A stretch of DNA of 64,000 bases, from positions 716,343 to 780,342 of the forward strand of contig CAWCZO010000011.1 in the NCBI GenBank assembly GCA_963800065.1. Reading direction: 5' to 3'. The notes beneath the pieces were generated by a model. That model saw nothing but the letters and a program-made list of their open reading frames with translations. It was not told the DNA's origin and did no database searches. A program made the position numbers and the translations under genes. Source of the DNA: CAWJFJ01 sp963800065 (GTDB lineage Bacteria > Actinomycetota > Acidimicrobiia > Acidimicrobiales > UBA8190). Position 1 is the stretch's first letter. Every line of letters starts with the position of its first letter. Below are positions 41,914 to 50,519 of the stretch, piece by piece.

Positions 41914-42860
41914 CAGAATCCCAGTTCCTCGCCCAGTGAATGCGCCACCAGGCGGATACTGCGCAACCCGTGGAAGCGGGCGAAGAGGAAGGGGAGGTAC
42001 AGCATCGGTACGCCCGGGTCCACGGCCGAGCGCAGCCGCTCGAGGTGCCCGGCGTGGGTCCGCCGGAGGGTGACGGCCAGGCGCGCCGCGGTGAGGACGG
42101 GGGTGGGGTCGTCGCCGGCCAGGCGGGTCAGCTCCTCGGTGGTGGACTCCAGGCACAAGCGGTCGAAGACCTCTTCCTCGCTCCGCCCGAACAGCTCGGG
42201 CAGGACCCGGTTCACGATCACCGACGCCAGCTCGACGGTGGTCTCCGTCCGGATGCGTTCGGCCAGCTCCATCGTCTCGTTGACCGGCATCTCCTCGGGG
42301 GTGGTCACGATGGCCACCGCCGTCTGGGCCGGGTCGGACAGGATCTCGAGCATCCAGTCCGTCTGGGACCGGATAAGACCCACCTTGACCAGCTCGTTGA
42401 TGGCCTGAGGGGCGGCCAGCTGCCCGATGATGTGTCCGGTGGCGGGAGCGTCCACCACGACCAGGTCGTAGTGGTGCTCGCGGACCTCGAAGCAGAGCTT
42501 GCCCACGGTGAGGATCTCCCGCACGCCGGGCGCCGCGGTGGCGACGAAGTCGAAGGCCTTGGCCAGGGGACCGATGCGACCGACGACGGGGATCCGCAGG
42601 TTGAGCCGGAGATACTCACGCAACGAGGCTTCGGTGTCCATCGACATGGCCCACAGGTCGGGGAGGACCTCGTCGGCGGTGAAGGAGGTGGGACCGGACT
42701 CCAGGAACGACGCCACGTCGCCCTTGGCGTCGACCTCGCACAACAGTGTGCGGCGGCCGTGCTCGGAGGCGAACAGGGCCAGGGCGGCGGCCACCGTTGT
42801 CTTCCCGACGCCACCTTTGCCCGTCACGAAGACGAGGCGTCGGTCGAGGAGCCCGACCAT
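41913..42860 (-). CDS. ArsA-like ATPase, first of a pair (Rv3679-like)
   Basis: 315 residues. The ATG at 42860 has GGGAGGA eight bases upstream and begins MVGLLDRRLVFVTGKGGVGK, putting the deviant Walker A at about 14-21. Also seen are TLLCEVDAKGDVASFLE (switch I), YDLVVVDAPATGHIIGQLAA, and EEMPVNETMELAERI. The smaller size and DAKGD switch differ from the partner, matching the two-subunit arrangement known in mycobacteria. It is translationally coupled to the second ATPase. Confidence 0.88.
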   Translation of the reverse strand: MVGLLDRRLVFVTGKGGVGKTTVAAALALFASEHGRRTLLCEVDAKGDVASFLESGPTSFTADEVLPDLWAMSMDTEASLREYLRLNLRIPVVGRIGPLAKAFDFVATAAPGVREILTVGKLCFEVREHHYDLVVVDAPATGHIIGQLAAPQAINELVKVGLIRSQTDWMLEILSDPAQTAVAIVTTPEEMPVNETMELAERIRTETTVELASVIVNRVLPELFGRSEEEVFDRLCLESTTEELTRLAGDDPTPVLTAARLAVTLRRTHAGHLERLRSAVDPGVPMLYLPFLFARFHGLRSIRLVAHSLGEELGF

Positions 42861-42965
42861 CGTGCACGTCCTCCCTGGCTCGCTCGACGGAAAAAACTTC
42901 CCGATGCGGCCCGGTCGTGGCGCCGGGCCCGCCGTCACGACGGGGTCCGACCGGGGCGACGAATG

Positions 42966-43202
42966 CTAGGGCGCGCCGAAACCGACCCGGCGCTCCGACA
43001 CCGGCGCTCCCACCTCGACATAGGCGACCCTGGCCACCGGAACGGCCACCCGCCGTCCCCTGCGGTCGGTGAACCACAGGACGCCCTCCGCCTTGCCCAG
43101 GGAGGCTTCGATCTCGGCGATGACCGAGTCCCGGTCGACGTCGTCGACCAACTCGACCTCGACCTCTTTGGCGCTCTGCACGATCCCGATGCGCACGTCC
43201 AC
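42966..43202 (-). CDS. DUF3107 family protein
   Basis: 78 residues, an actinobacteria-specific small protein: MDVRIGIVQSAKEVEVELVD, then IEASLGKAEGVLWFTDRRGR and VARVAYVEVG. The sequence is one beta-alpha-beta unit with no catalytic motif; its role is unknown (Rv3208A/TB9.4 in mycobacteria is the same family). GTG start at 43202 with GGAGGAA eight bases upstream. It is divergent from the dGTPase gene with 79 bp between starts. Confidence 0.85.
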   Translation of the reverse strand: MDVRIGIVQSAKEVEVELVDDVDRDSVIAEIEASLGKAEGVLWFTDRRGRRVAVPVARVAYVEVGAPVSERRVGFGAP

Positions 43203-43281
43203 CTGCTTCGTTCCTCCGATCACAGCCGGCCCGGGGACGGGCCAACCCCTGACGATACAGCGGTGGAGCACACTGGGACCC

Positions 43282-44440
43282 ATGAAGGGGGAGATCCCGA
43301 GCGCGGTCGAGAGCGATCGCGGCCGACGGTGGGCCGCCACCATGGCGGGACACCGGGGGCCGGGCGTGCGCAGCGCCCACGCCGACTCGACCGCCGTCAT
43401 CGGCCCGGCGCCCGCCCTCGCCTTCGGTCGCCACGACCGCGAACGCATCCAGGACGACCTGGCCGACGGCGCCACCCGGGCCCTGGGCGCCGGGCGGCGG
43501 GCGGTGGCCGAGGAGCCCGACGCCTACCGCACCTGCTTCGAACGGGACCGGGACCGCATCCTGCACTCCTCGTCCTTCCGCCGGCTGGCGGGGAAGACCC
43601 AGGTGTTCATCTTCCCCGCCGACCACCAACGGACCCGGCTCACCCACGCGCTCGAGGTGGCCCAGGTCGCCACCGGTATCGCCCGTGTCTGCCGCCTCAA
43701 CGTGGCCCTCACCGAGGCGATCGCCCTGGGGCACGACTGCGGCCACGGACCGGGTGGGCACGCCAGCGAGGACGCCCTCGGCATCTTCCTGGCCGACGGC
43801 TTCGACCATGCCGTGTGGGGAGCGGACGTCTCGCTGGCCGGGCTCAACCTGTGCGTCGAGACGCTCGACGGGATCCGCAACCACTCGTGGTCCCGGCCCG
43901 CTCCGTCCAGTCCCGAAGGGGAGGTGGTGAGCTGGGCCGACCGGATCGCCTACGTCTGTCACGACTGGGAGGACGCCGTCTCCGCCGGGATCGTCACGCC
44001 GGCCATGCTCCCCGACGTCGTCCGGCGGCGGTGCGGCGAGACCCGGTCCCAGCAGCTGAGCTCCTTCATCCTGGGCGTGACGGGGGCCACCTTGTCGTCG
44101 GGCCGGGTGGGGATGGACGACGAACTCGCCGATGCCCTGGCGTCATTCCGCCAGGGCAATTACCGAGCGGATCTACTTCCGTCCGGCGTCGGTCTCGCAG
44201 GGCGCGGCCGTCGTCGCCATGCTCCGCGGCCTCGTCGAGCACTTCGCCGACCAACCCAACAACATTCCGGGCGTGGACGATCGAGGTGGCCTCTCCGCCG
44301 GTAGCAGCGACGCCGTGCATGCGGCGGTGGCCTACGTGGCCGGGATGACCGATCGCTTCGCCATGGCCAGTGCCGTCACCGATCTCGGCTGGGATCCCCG
44401 GAACCTTCCGCGCGGCGTCGAGGAGATCCGACACGGTTGA
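43282..44440 (+). pseudogene. dgt: Deoxyguanosinetriphosphate triphosphohydrolase-like protein, single-base frameshift
   Basis: An HD-domain dNTPase that releases tripolyphosphate from dNTPs. In the first frame are RDRDRILHSSSFRRLAGKTQ, THALEVAQVATGIARVCRL (HD His), ALGHDCGHGPGGHASEDAL (HD) and WADRIAYVCHDWEDAV. That frame runs past a conserved FRQGNY into nonsense. The next frame continues ERIYFRPASVSQGAAVVAML to a stop at 44440. Deleting one C of the pair at 44163-44164 joins them as FRQGNYERIYFRP, close to the FxYERIY pattern expected of dGTPases. The lesion removes the C-terminal quarter if real. The start ATG at 43282 is uncertain; 43342 is an alternative. Confidence 0.85.
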
Positions 44441-44446
44441 CGTCGG

Positions 44447-45646
44447 TCAGCGGAGGGTGAGCTCGCGTCGGTAGATGCGGGCGGGACCGATCGCCTCCAC
44501 GCGGTCGGCCAGGGCCTCGAAGGCACCGGCCGCCTCGCCACCGGGGTCCGAGACCCGAACCGGTACGCCGTCGTCGGCCCCCCGGCGCACGGCGGGAACC
44601 AGGGGGATCCGTCCGAGCAGCGGCACGTCGAGTGCGGTGGCCAGGGCGTCGCCGCCACCGTCTCCGAAGAGCTCGTAGCGCACACCGTCGTCGCCGGTGA
44701 ACCACGACATGTTCTCGATGACCCCCCGCACCGGTAGCGACAGCTGCTTCGCCGCGTAGGCCGACCGTTGGGCCACCCGCTGGGCGGCCGGCTGCGGGGT
44801 GGTCACCACCAGCACTTCGGTCCGGGGGAGGTACTGCCCGAGCGACAGCGCCACGTCGCCGGTCCCCGGGGGCATGTCGATGAGGAGGTAGTCGGGCTCC
44901 CCCCAGTAGGCGTCGACCAGGAACTGCTCGAGCGCCTTGTGCAGCATGGGGCCGCGCCAGATGACGGGTTGCTCGTCGGGGACGAAGAAGCCCATCGACA
45001 GGCAGCGGACGCCGTGGACGACGGGGGGAACGAGCAGCTCGTCGATGGCCACCGGCCCCTGGGTGACGCCCAGCATCTTCGGGACGGAGAAGCCGTACAC
45101 GTCGGCGTCGAGAAGACCGACCTCATGGCCTCGGGCGGCCAGGGCCACCGCCAGGTTCACCGTCACCGACGACTTCCCCACGCCCCCCTTCCCCGATGAG
45201 ATCCCGATGACGCGGGTGCGCGTCCCGGGGACCATGAAGCGGTTGGGTCGGCCCTCCTCGTGGCCCAGCGGTCCCGGCGCGGCCCCCGGGGCACGGGGAT
45301 GCGCATGCGTGTGGTCGTGGTCGTCGGCCCCGGTCCCGGCACGACCGGCGCCGACCGTCGGTGCGGCCAGTCGGCGATGCAATTCGGCGCGTTCGTCGTC
45401 GGTCATCACGGCCACGTCCACCTGTGAAGCGCCGGACGGCGCCAAGTCCTCGAGGACGCCGGCCACCGCCTCGGTCACCGGCGCCTGGGCCGGCCACCTC
45501 GCCACCGGCATGGCCAGGACGACGGAGATGGACCGGCGCTGGACCCGCACCGAGCGCACCATGCCCAGGTCGCCGATGGCCCGCCGCAGGTCGGGGTCCT
45601 CGACGGCCGCTACCGCGGCGCGCACCTCTGCTTCGCTCGGGGCCAC
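44447..45646 (-). CDS. mrp: Mrp/NBP35-family Fe-S carrier ATPase
   Basis: 399 residues. N-terminal MIP18/DUF59 domain about 5-80 (VRAAVAAVEDPDLRRAIGDL), a His/Asp-rich linker about 110-125 (DDHDHTHAHPRAP) not seen in most homologues, then the ATPase with Walker A SSGKGGVGKSSVTVNLAVAL, LLDADVYGFSVPKMLG, SMGFFVPDEQPVIWRGPM and DYLLIDMPPGTGDVALSLGQ. At the usual CxxC position the chain reads NMSWFTGDDGVRYELFG, so the bridging Cys pair is absent, as in other actinobacterial Mrp. GTG start with GGAAGGAAG upstream. Divergent (75 bp) from the SufR-like regulator, so Fe-S assembly is the likely theme. Confidence 0.92.
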   Translation of the reverse strand: MAPSEAEVRAAVAAVEDPDLRRAIGDLGMVRSVRVQRRSISVVLAMPVARWPAQAPVTEAVAGVLEDLAPSGASQVDVAVMTDDERAELHRRLAAPTVGAGRAGTGADDHDHTHAHPRAPGAAPGPLGHEEGRPNRFMVPGTRTRVIGISSGKGGVGKSSVTVNLAVALAARGHEVGLLDADVYGFSVPKMLGVTQGPVAIDELLVPPVVHGVRCLSMGFFVPDEQPVIWRGPMLHKALEQFLVDAYWGEPDYLLIDMPPGTGDVALSLGQYLPRTEVLVVTTPQPAAQRVAQRSAYAAKQLSLPVRGVIENMSWFTGDDGVRYELFGDGGGDALATALDVPLLGRIPLVPAVRRGADDGVPVRVSDPGGEAAGAFEALADRVEAIGPARIYRRELTLR

Positions 45647-45709
45647 CCAAACTTCCTTCCGGGTCAGATGCACCGGCGCAACCACCAGGGGATTTCTCGC
45701 GCCACCAGG

Positions 45710-45722
45710 TAGACTAGTGCCG
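45710..45722 (+). promoter_or_regulatory. Extended -10 (TAGACT) giving a likely leaderless mRNA
   Basis: TAGACT ends 7 bp before the GTG start of the SufR-like gene, and no ribosome site is present between them. This is the classic actinobacterial leaderless arrangement. No -35 hexamer is recognisable. Confidence 0.55.
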
Positions 45723-46468
45723 TGCAAACGGCCGCCGACCCCGAGCAGACGGCGCCGGCCGACCGCCGGTTCTCGGCCGCCGTGGCCGCCGTGACGTCCG
45801 CCTTCGGCGACCCCACCCGACGCGAGATCTACCTCCACGTGCGCTCCCATCCCGGATCGACGGCGTCGGAGGTGGCAACCGCCTTCTCGCTGCACCCCAA
45901 CGTGGCCCGGCATCACCTCGACCGCCTGTCGGCCGGTGGGTACGTCGAGGTGACCCTGGAACGCTCCCCGACGGCCGGTGCCGGGCGTCCGTCGAAGCGC
46001 TACCGGGCCGCTGACGGAACCGCCGGCGACCCCACCATCGATCTCGTGACCCACCTCGACGACCTGCTCGTCTCCCTTCTGGTCGAGTCCCTCAAGCTGG
46101 TCGGACCGGTCGAGGCCGAACGAATGGCCGAGAGGGTCGGCGAGGAGCACGGGCGGGCGCTGGCCGAGCGGATGGAACCGGGCGAAGGGCAACGATCCCT
46201 GCGCGGCGCTATGCACGCCATCGCCGACGCCCTCACGGCCCACGGTTTCGCCGCCCATGCCGAGGACCGCGGCGACTCCACCGCCGTGGTGGCCGAGAAC
46301 TGCCCGTTCGGCGACGCCGCCGCCCAACACCCTGTCATCTGTGCCGTCGACCGCGGCATGGTACGTGGCCTGCTAGCCGGGCTCTGCGGCCAGGAGGCGG
46401 ACACACCCGTCGCCGTGGTCCTGTCCTCGCGGGCGCGCGGCGACGACGCCTGCACCGCTCTCGTCTGA
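45722..46468 (+). CDS. SufR-like ArsR/DeoR-type Fe-S regulator
   Basis: 248 residues. N-terminal winged helix about 20-95 (VTSAFGDPTRREIYLHVRSH, STASEVATAFSLHPNVARHH, LDRLSAGGYVEV, GRPSKRYRAA). The C-terminal domain carries Cys in ENCPFGDAA, VICAVDRG, GLCGQE and DDACTAL, matching the Fe-S-ligating layout of SufR proteins that repress the suf operon. It precedes a cysteine desulfurase on the same strand by 41 bp and is divergent from mrp, which fits that role. The rest of suf (sufB, sufD, sufC) is not in the window. Confidence 0.87.
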   Translation: MQTAADPEQTAPADRRFSAAVAAVTSAFGDPTRREIYLHVRSHPGSTASEVATAFSLHPNVARHHLDRLSAGGYVEVTLERSPTAGAGRPSKRYRAADGTAGDPTIDLVTHLDDLLVSLLVESLKLVGPVEAERMAERVGEEHGRALAERMEPGEGQRSLRGAMHAIADALTAHGFAAHAEDRGDSTAVVAENCPFGDAAAQHPVICAVDRGMVRGLLAGLCGQEADTPVAVVLSSRARGDDACTALV

Positions 46469-46509
46469 TCCGCTCTCCTGCCGATCCGCTTCCTCCCCTC
46501 CGCTCGCCG

Positions 46510-47682
46510 GTGACGCGCCACTACCTCGACCACGCCTCGACCTCCCCACCGCGCCCCGAGGTCGTGGACGGCATGGTCCGCTGGCTCGAATCGGCCGGCT
46601 CCACCACCCCGGACATGACGCTGAGTGCCGCCGATCCGGGGCGCGTCCATACCGAGGGCCGCATGGCCAGAGCCCTGGTGGAGGACGCCCGCGACAACGT
46701 GGCGGCGCTGTTCGGAACGCGGCCCCGCCAGGTCGTCTTCACGTCGGGAGGCACCGAGGCGGTGAGCGCGGCGGTCTGGGGGATGACGCGGAGCCACCCG
46801 GGGCAACCCGTGCTCGTGGCCGGCGTCGAACATTCGAGCGTCCGTGACTCGTCGCTGCGCCTGGCCCCGGTCGTCCCCCTCGAGGTCGATCATCGCGGTC
46901 GCATCGATCCCGCCGCCGTGGCCGGGGCCGTCGAGTGCTGCGCCGCCACGGGGGAACGGGCGGCCCTCGTCCACTGCCAGGCGGCGAACCACGAGGTGGG
47001 CACGGTGCAACCGATGAGCGAGGTCGTCGACGCCTGCCACCGGCGCGACGTGGCCGTCCACGTGGACGGCTGTGCCTTCGCCGGGCACCTCCCTCTGGCC
47101 TTCGACGATCTCGGTGCCGATCTCCTGTCGGTCAGCGCCCACAAATTCGGCGGACCGCCGGGGATCGGCGCCCTGATCGTCCGCCGCGGGCTACGACTCG
47201 ATCCCCTCCTCGTCGGCGGCGAACAGGAACGGGCCCGACGTGCCGGACTCGAGAACGTCCCCGCCATCATCGGCTTCGGCGCCGCCGCCGCCGCCCTCGG
47301 TTCGACGGGGGTGCTCGAGGGCGAAGCGGCGGCGGCACGACGCCGGACCGGCCGCCTTCTCGACGCCGCCACCGCCGTCGACGGGGTCCACGCCGTGGGC
47401 GACCCCGACCACCGCGTCCCCCACATCGTCTGCGTCACCATCGACGGGGTGGAGGCCGAACCGGTCCTTCTCGGTCTCGACCAGAGCGGCGTGGCCGCCC
47501 ACTCGGGCTCGTCGTGCTCCTCGGAATCTCTCGCCCCCTCCCCCGTCCTCGAAGCGATGGGGGTGGACGCCGAGCGGTCACTGAGACTGTCGGTCGGTTG
47601 GTCGACCACCGACGACGACGTCGACGCCTTCGTCTCGGTCTTCGCCGCCGTGGTGGCCCGGCTCCGGGGCCTGGCCTCCTGA
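46510..47682 (+). CDS. Cysteine desulfurase (NifS/IscS-like)
   Basis: 390 residues, fold-type I PLP enzyme that takes sulfur from cysteine: HYLDHASTSPPRPEVVDGM, VFTSGGTEAVSAAVWG, QAANHEVGTVQPM, VHVDGCAFAGHLPLAF, PLP Lys in LLSVSAHKFGGPPGIGALIV (about 212), and the mobile-loop Cys in AAHSGSSCSSESLAPSP (about 338). GTG start. It lies behind the SufR-like regulator, so probably serves Fe-S assembly; sulfur supply for tRNA thiolation is an alternative. Confidence 0.93.
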   Translation: MTRHYLDHASTSPPRPEVVDGMVRWLESAGSTTPDMTLSAADPGRVHTEGRMARALVEDARDNVAALFGTRPRQVVFTSGGTEAVSAAVWGMTRSHPGQPVLVAGVEHSSVRDSSLRLAPVVPLEVDHRGRIDPAAVAGAVECCAATGERAALVHCQAANHEVGTVQPMSEVVDACHRRDVAVHVDGCAFAGHLPLAFDDLGADLLSVSAHKFGGPPGIGALIVRRGLRLDPLLVGGEQERARRAGLENVPAIIGFGAAAAALGSTGVLEGEAAAARRRTGRLLDAATAVDGVHAVGDPDHRVPHIVCVTIDGVEAEPVLLGLDQSGVAAHSGSSCSSESLAPSPVLEAMGVDAERSLRLSVGWSTTDDDVDAFVSVFAAVVARLRGLAS

Positions 47683-47686
47683 GCGG

Positions 47687-48397
47687 TCAGGTCGGCTTGG
47701 AACCCAGATAACGGTCCCGACCGGGGAGGGGGCTGTCGACGGTCTCGACGCTGAGGCCGGACCGCCGGAAGGCCGCCTCGTAGTCGGAAGGTGCGAACAG
47801 GGTGAGCTCGTGCCGGTCGACCAGGTGCTCGATGCCGTCGGCGGTGGAGAGGAGGTGGTGCATCTCCAGGAACGTCCGGTCGCCCTGACGTCGGGAGCGA
47901 CTCATGCGGACGACCTCGACGTCGTCGGAGCTGGCCAGCGTCACCTCTGTCCTCCCCCCGCTGATCCAGGCGTCGGGCCGTACCCATCCGTCGACGATGA
48001 GGACGCCCCCGGCGTTCAGATGGCGGGACATCGCACCCACGGCGGCCGTCAGCTCGTCGGCCGAGTCCAGATATCCGACCGAACTGAACAGACACACCAC
48101 GGCATCGAAAGTCCCGTCCAGGGCCAGGCTGCGCATGTCGGCCTCGACGAGGGTGACGTCCGGAAGGTGCACCCGCGCCTGGGCCAGCATCCCCGGGTCG
48201 ACGTCCACACCGGTGACCTCGTACCAGCCCCGCAGGAAGCGCAGATGACCGCCGGTCCCGCACGCCACGTCGAGCAGACGACAGGCACCACGGCAGCGGC
48301 CCTCGATCAGGTCGTGGATGTCCGAGGATTCCCGGGCGTAGTCCTTCCCCGTCGCCTCGTAGAGGAGGTCGTAGACGTGGGCCGTCTGCTCGAACAC
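47687..48397 (-). CDS. Class I SAM-dependent methyltransferase
   Basis: 236 residues. Begins FEQTAHVYDLLYEATGKDY, followed by SAM motif RLLDVACGTGGHLRFLRGWY (about 40), VTGVDVDPGMLAQARVHLPD, EADMRSLALDGTFDAVVCLF and LNAGGVLIVDGWVRPDAW. Resembles small-molecule N- or O-methyltransferases (glycine/sarcosine or TDP-sugar type), but the substrate is not evident. The GTG at 48397 lies five bases after the MaoC stop, so they are cotranscribed. Its 3' end nearly touches the cysteine desulfurase stop (convergent). Confidence 0.87.
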   Translation of the reverse strand: MFEQTAHVYDLLYEATGKDYARESSDIHDLIEGRCRGACRLLDVACGTGGHLRFLRGWYEVTGVDVDPGMLAQARVHLPDVTLVEADMRSLALDGTFDAVVCLFSSVGYLDSADELTAAVGAMSRHLNAGGVLIVDGWVRPDAWISGGRTEVTLASSDDVEVVRMSRSRRQGDRTFLEMHHLLSTADGIEHLVDRHELTLFAPSDYEAAFRRSGLSVETVDSPLPGRDRYLGSKPT

Positions 48398-48401
48398 ACC
48401 T

Positions 48402-49253
48402 CTAGCCAAACACGAATCGGCCCCCGTCGATGACGGTCTCACCGCGCTGGTTCTCGGTCCGGAAAGCGGCCTCGCCGGCCCCCACCCACATGGAGACCGT
48501 CAGGGTGTCTCCCGGGAAGGTGGGCCGGGAGAAGCGCGCGTGCATGGACCGGAAACGCGTCGGGTCAGAGCCGCACAGGGTGTGGAGCAGGGCCCGGCCC
48601 GTGAATCCGTAGGTGCACAGACCATGCAGGATGGGCCGGTCGAAGCCGGCCCGCTTGGCGAAGACCGGGTCCGAGTGCAGCGGATTGCGGTCCCCCGACA
48701 ACCGGTACAGAAGGGCCTGGTCCGGGCGCGTGGTGTAGCTCACGACCTCGTCGGCCTCGCCCTCGGGCGGCGCCGCCGATGACGACGGACCCCGGTCCCC
48801 TCCGAAGCCGCCCTCGCCCCGGATGAAGAGCGCCGATCTCGACGAGAACCGCCGCTCGCCGGTGGTGGCGTCCACCGAATCGGACTCGAGCACGACGAGC
48901 GCTCCCGATCCCTTGTCGAAGATGCCGGCCACCGTGCCGGTGGTGGTCACGGTGCCGGTGGGGGGGATCGCCCCGTGCATCTCGATCGACTGCTCCCCGT
49001 GGACCAGCATGGCCGGATCGAAGGTCCCGAGCGAGGAGCGGCCCGCCCCTCCGAGACCGACGATGGTGGCGAACGTGGGCAGAACCCGCTGCTCGACCTC
49101 GGCCGAGTTCTCGGTGGTGTACTCGAGCTCGTAGCCGGTGGGGTCGAGCGCACCGGCGCCGACCCCCAGCGCGTAGAGCAGGCAATCGGTCGACGTCCAC
49201 GACCGCGTCACGGGTTCCGACGTCGACCCGACGGCGTCGAGGTTCATGGGCAT
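48402..49253 (-). CDS. MaoC-like double hot-dog enoyl-CoA hydratase/dehydratase
   Basis: 283 residues with two hot-dog repeats. The N-terminal half has LLYALGVGAGALDPTGYELE and the C-terminal half carries the hydratase motif LYRLSGDRNPLHSDPVFAKR with catalytic Asp and His, then AGFDRPILHGLCTYGFTGRA. The layout is that of eukaryotic MFE-2 hydratase 2 and bacterial R-specific enoyl-CoA hydratases of beta-oxidation or sterol side-chain degradation. ATG at 49253 with GAGGAGG upstream. It is divergent from a MerR regulator across an AT-rich operator-like region. Confidence 0.92.
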   Translation of the reverse strand: MPMNLDAVGSTSEPVTRSWTSTDCLLYALGVGAGALDPTGYELEYTTENSAEVEQRVLPTFATIVGLGGAGRSSLGTFDPAMLVHGEQSIEMHGAIPPTGTVTTTGTVAGIFDKGSGALVVLESDSVDATTGERRFSSRSALFIRGEGGFGGDRGPSSSAAPPEGEADEVVSYTTRPDQALLYRLSGDRNPLHSDPVFAKRAGFDRPILHGLCTYGFTGRALLHTLCGSDPTRFRSMHARFSRPTFPGDTLTVSMWVGAGEAAFRTENQRGETVIDGGRFVFG

Positions 49254-49291
49254 GGTTCCTCCTCGGGGCTCTTCCGCTCTGGTATCGGTAC

Positions 49292-49318
49292 TGTTACATT
49301 GATTTATGTTACAATCAA
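49292..49318. promoter_or_regulatory. Operator-like repeats between MaoC hydratase and MerR regulator
   Basis: TGTTACA occurs twice as a direct repeat (49292-49298 and 49307-49313), and TTGATT-N8-AATCAA forms an inverted repeat (49299-49318). This island is strikingly AT-rich against its flanks and can hold divergent promoters. The MerR protein is the likely binder. Confidence 0.55.
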
Positions 49319-49320
49319 GT

Positions 49321-49827
49321 GTGGCCATCAAACAGCGAGGGAGACGGGACGAGGGGACGGAGGAGACCGGGGTCCGCCTGACCGTGGACCAGGTGGCCCG
49401 CCTGGCCGGTACCACCACCCGCAACGTCCGCGCCTTCCAGACCCTGGGCCTCCTCCCCCGTCCGACGCTCGACGGACGCACCGGGCTCTACCGCCAGGAG
49501 CACCTCGACCGCCTCCGGGCCATCCTCCGGCTCCAACGCGCCGGCTTCTCCCTCGGTGCCATCGGCTCCCTCTTCGCCGCCTGGGAACAGGGGCTCACCC
49601 TGGCCCAGGTTCTGGGTGTGCCGGCAGCCGACCCGGAGTCCGACGACCCGCCTGACGACCTCGACGCCTTCGCCGACTGGCCCGCTCTGCACCCCGTGGC
49701 CGCCCTCGCCGTCGTCCCCACAACGGTTCTCGATCAGCTCGACGACCGGCCCTCGGGCAGGGCGGGCGGCGTCAGACGGGCGGCGGAGAAGGCCCTGACG
49801 ATGAAGGGGGCGGCGGTGCCCACCTGA
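49321..49827 (+). CDS. MerR-family regulator
   Basis: 168 residues from the GTG at 49321; an in-frame ATG at 49306 lies inside the operator repeats and is less likely. The HTH is LTVDQVARLAGTTTRNVRAF, followed by GLLPRPTLDGRTGLYRQEHL, DRLRAILRLQRAGFSLGAIG, then a short C-terminal domain rich in Asp-Pro. No metal-binding Cys. Related MerR proteins control fatty-acid degradation genes, and the divergent MaoC hydratase fits this. The 3' end overlaps the end of the convergent ccmI gene by 94 bp. Confidence 0.88.
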   Translation: MAIKQRGRRDEGTEETGVRLTVDQVARLAGTTTRNVRAFQTLGLLPRPTLDGRTGLYRQEHLDRLRAILRLQRAGFSLGAIGSLFAAWEQGLTLAQVLGVPAADPESDDPPDDLDAFADWPALHPVAALAVVPTTVLDQLDDRPSGRAGGVRRAAEKALTMKGAAVPT

Positions 49828-50519
49828 GCCCGGGGGGGATGATCGGCCAGGAATTGCCGGTACTGGGCCACGGCGCCGGTGGCGTCACCCTGCGACAGGA
49901 GCATCGACCCCAGGTACAGATGGGGAGCGAAGTCTCCGGGATCGATCCGCTCGGCCCGCTGTTCCTCCCCCTCCCCCAGGGAGAGCAACGTCGACTGCTT
50001 CCCCTGGGACCCGGCCTCGTATTCGAGCCAGCCGATCTCGGCCAACGCCTGCTCCTGGCCGGGGTCCCGGCGAAGGACGGTGGCGTAGAGCTTGACGGCC
50101 TCGACGGCGTTGCCCTGACTCTCGAGCGTCTCCGCCTGGGCCAAGGTCTGGGCCGTCTGCTGCGCCGGGGTGAGCGTCACCGACCCGGTGACCGATTCAC
50201 CGGGCAGCCGGGGACCGGCGTGGGCCACCACGGCCCACGCCGCCAAACCGACCACCGCCGCCACCCCCACCACGACCAGCCGGCGACGGCGCGGCGATGA
50301 CCTCGCCGTGGGGGCACGCGGCGTGCCATCACCGCTTCCACGGGGGGACGGCCGGCCACCGTCCAACGACTTGAGGACCTCGGCGGCCCGTGCGACATAG
50401 CCGTCGCGCAGGACGGCGTGGTCCTCGTCGGAGAGGTCGCCGGCATCGTGTTCGCGGTCGAGGTCCTCGAGCGAGCGCAGCAGGAACGTGCGCTCGTCCT
50501 CGAGCTCGTGGCGCGTCAC
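49734..50519 (-). CDS. ccmI: CcmI-like cytochrome c biogenesis TPR protein
   Basis: 261 residues. N-terminal LEDERTFLLRSLEDLDREHD and AGDLSDEDHAVLRDGY (the pattern preceding the membrane helix in CcmI proteins), a transmembrane helix VVVGVAAVVGLAAWAVVAHA (about 92-111), and two or three TPR units in the external domain (AETLESQGNAVEAVKLYATV, LYLGSMLLSQGDATGAVAQY). CcmI presents apocytochrome c to the CcmFH ligation complex. The GTG start overlaps the ccmH stop (GTGA). Last gene of the ccm operon. Confidence 0.87.
   Translation of the reverse strand: MTRHELEDERTFLLRSLEDLDREHDAGDLSDEDHAVLRDGYVARAAEVLKSLDGGRPSPRGSGDGTPRAPTARSSPRRRRLVVVGVAAVVGLAAWAVVAHAGPRLPGESVTGSVTLTPAQQTAQTLAQAETLESQGNAVEAVKLYATVLRRDPGQEQALAEIGWLEYEAGSQGKQSTLLSLGEGEEQRAERIDPGDFAPHLYLGSMLLSQGDATGAVAQYRQFLADHPPRAQVGTAAPFIVRAFSAARLTPPALPEGRSSS

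Noticed and set aside
40723..42860. Arsenic resistance operon
   Set aside because: The two ArsA-like ATPases lack ArsB, ArsC, ArsD or ArsR neighbours and resemble the mycobacterial Rv3679/Rv3680 pair instead.
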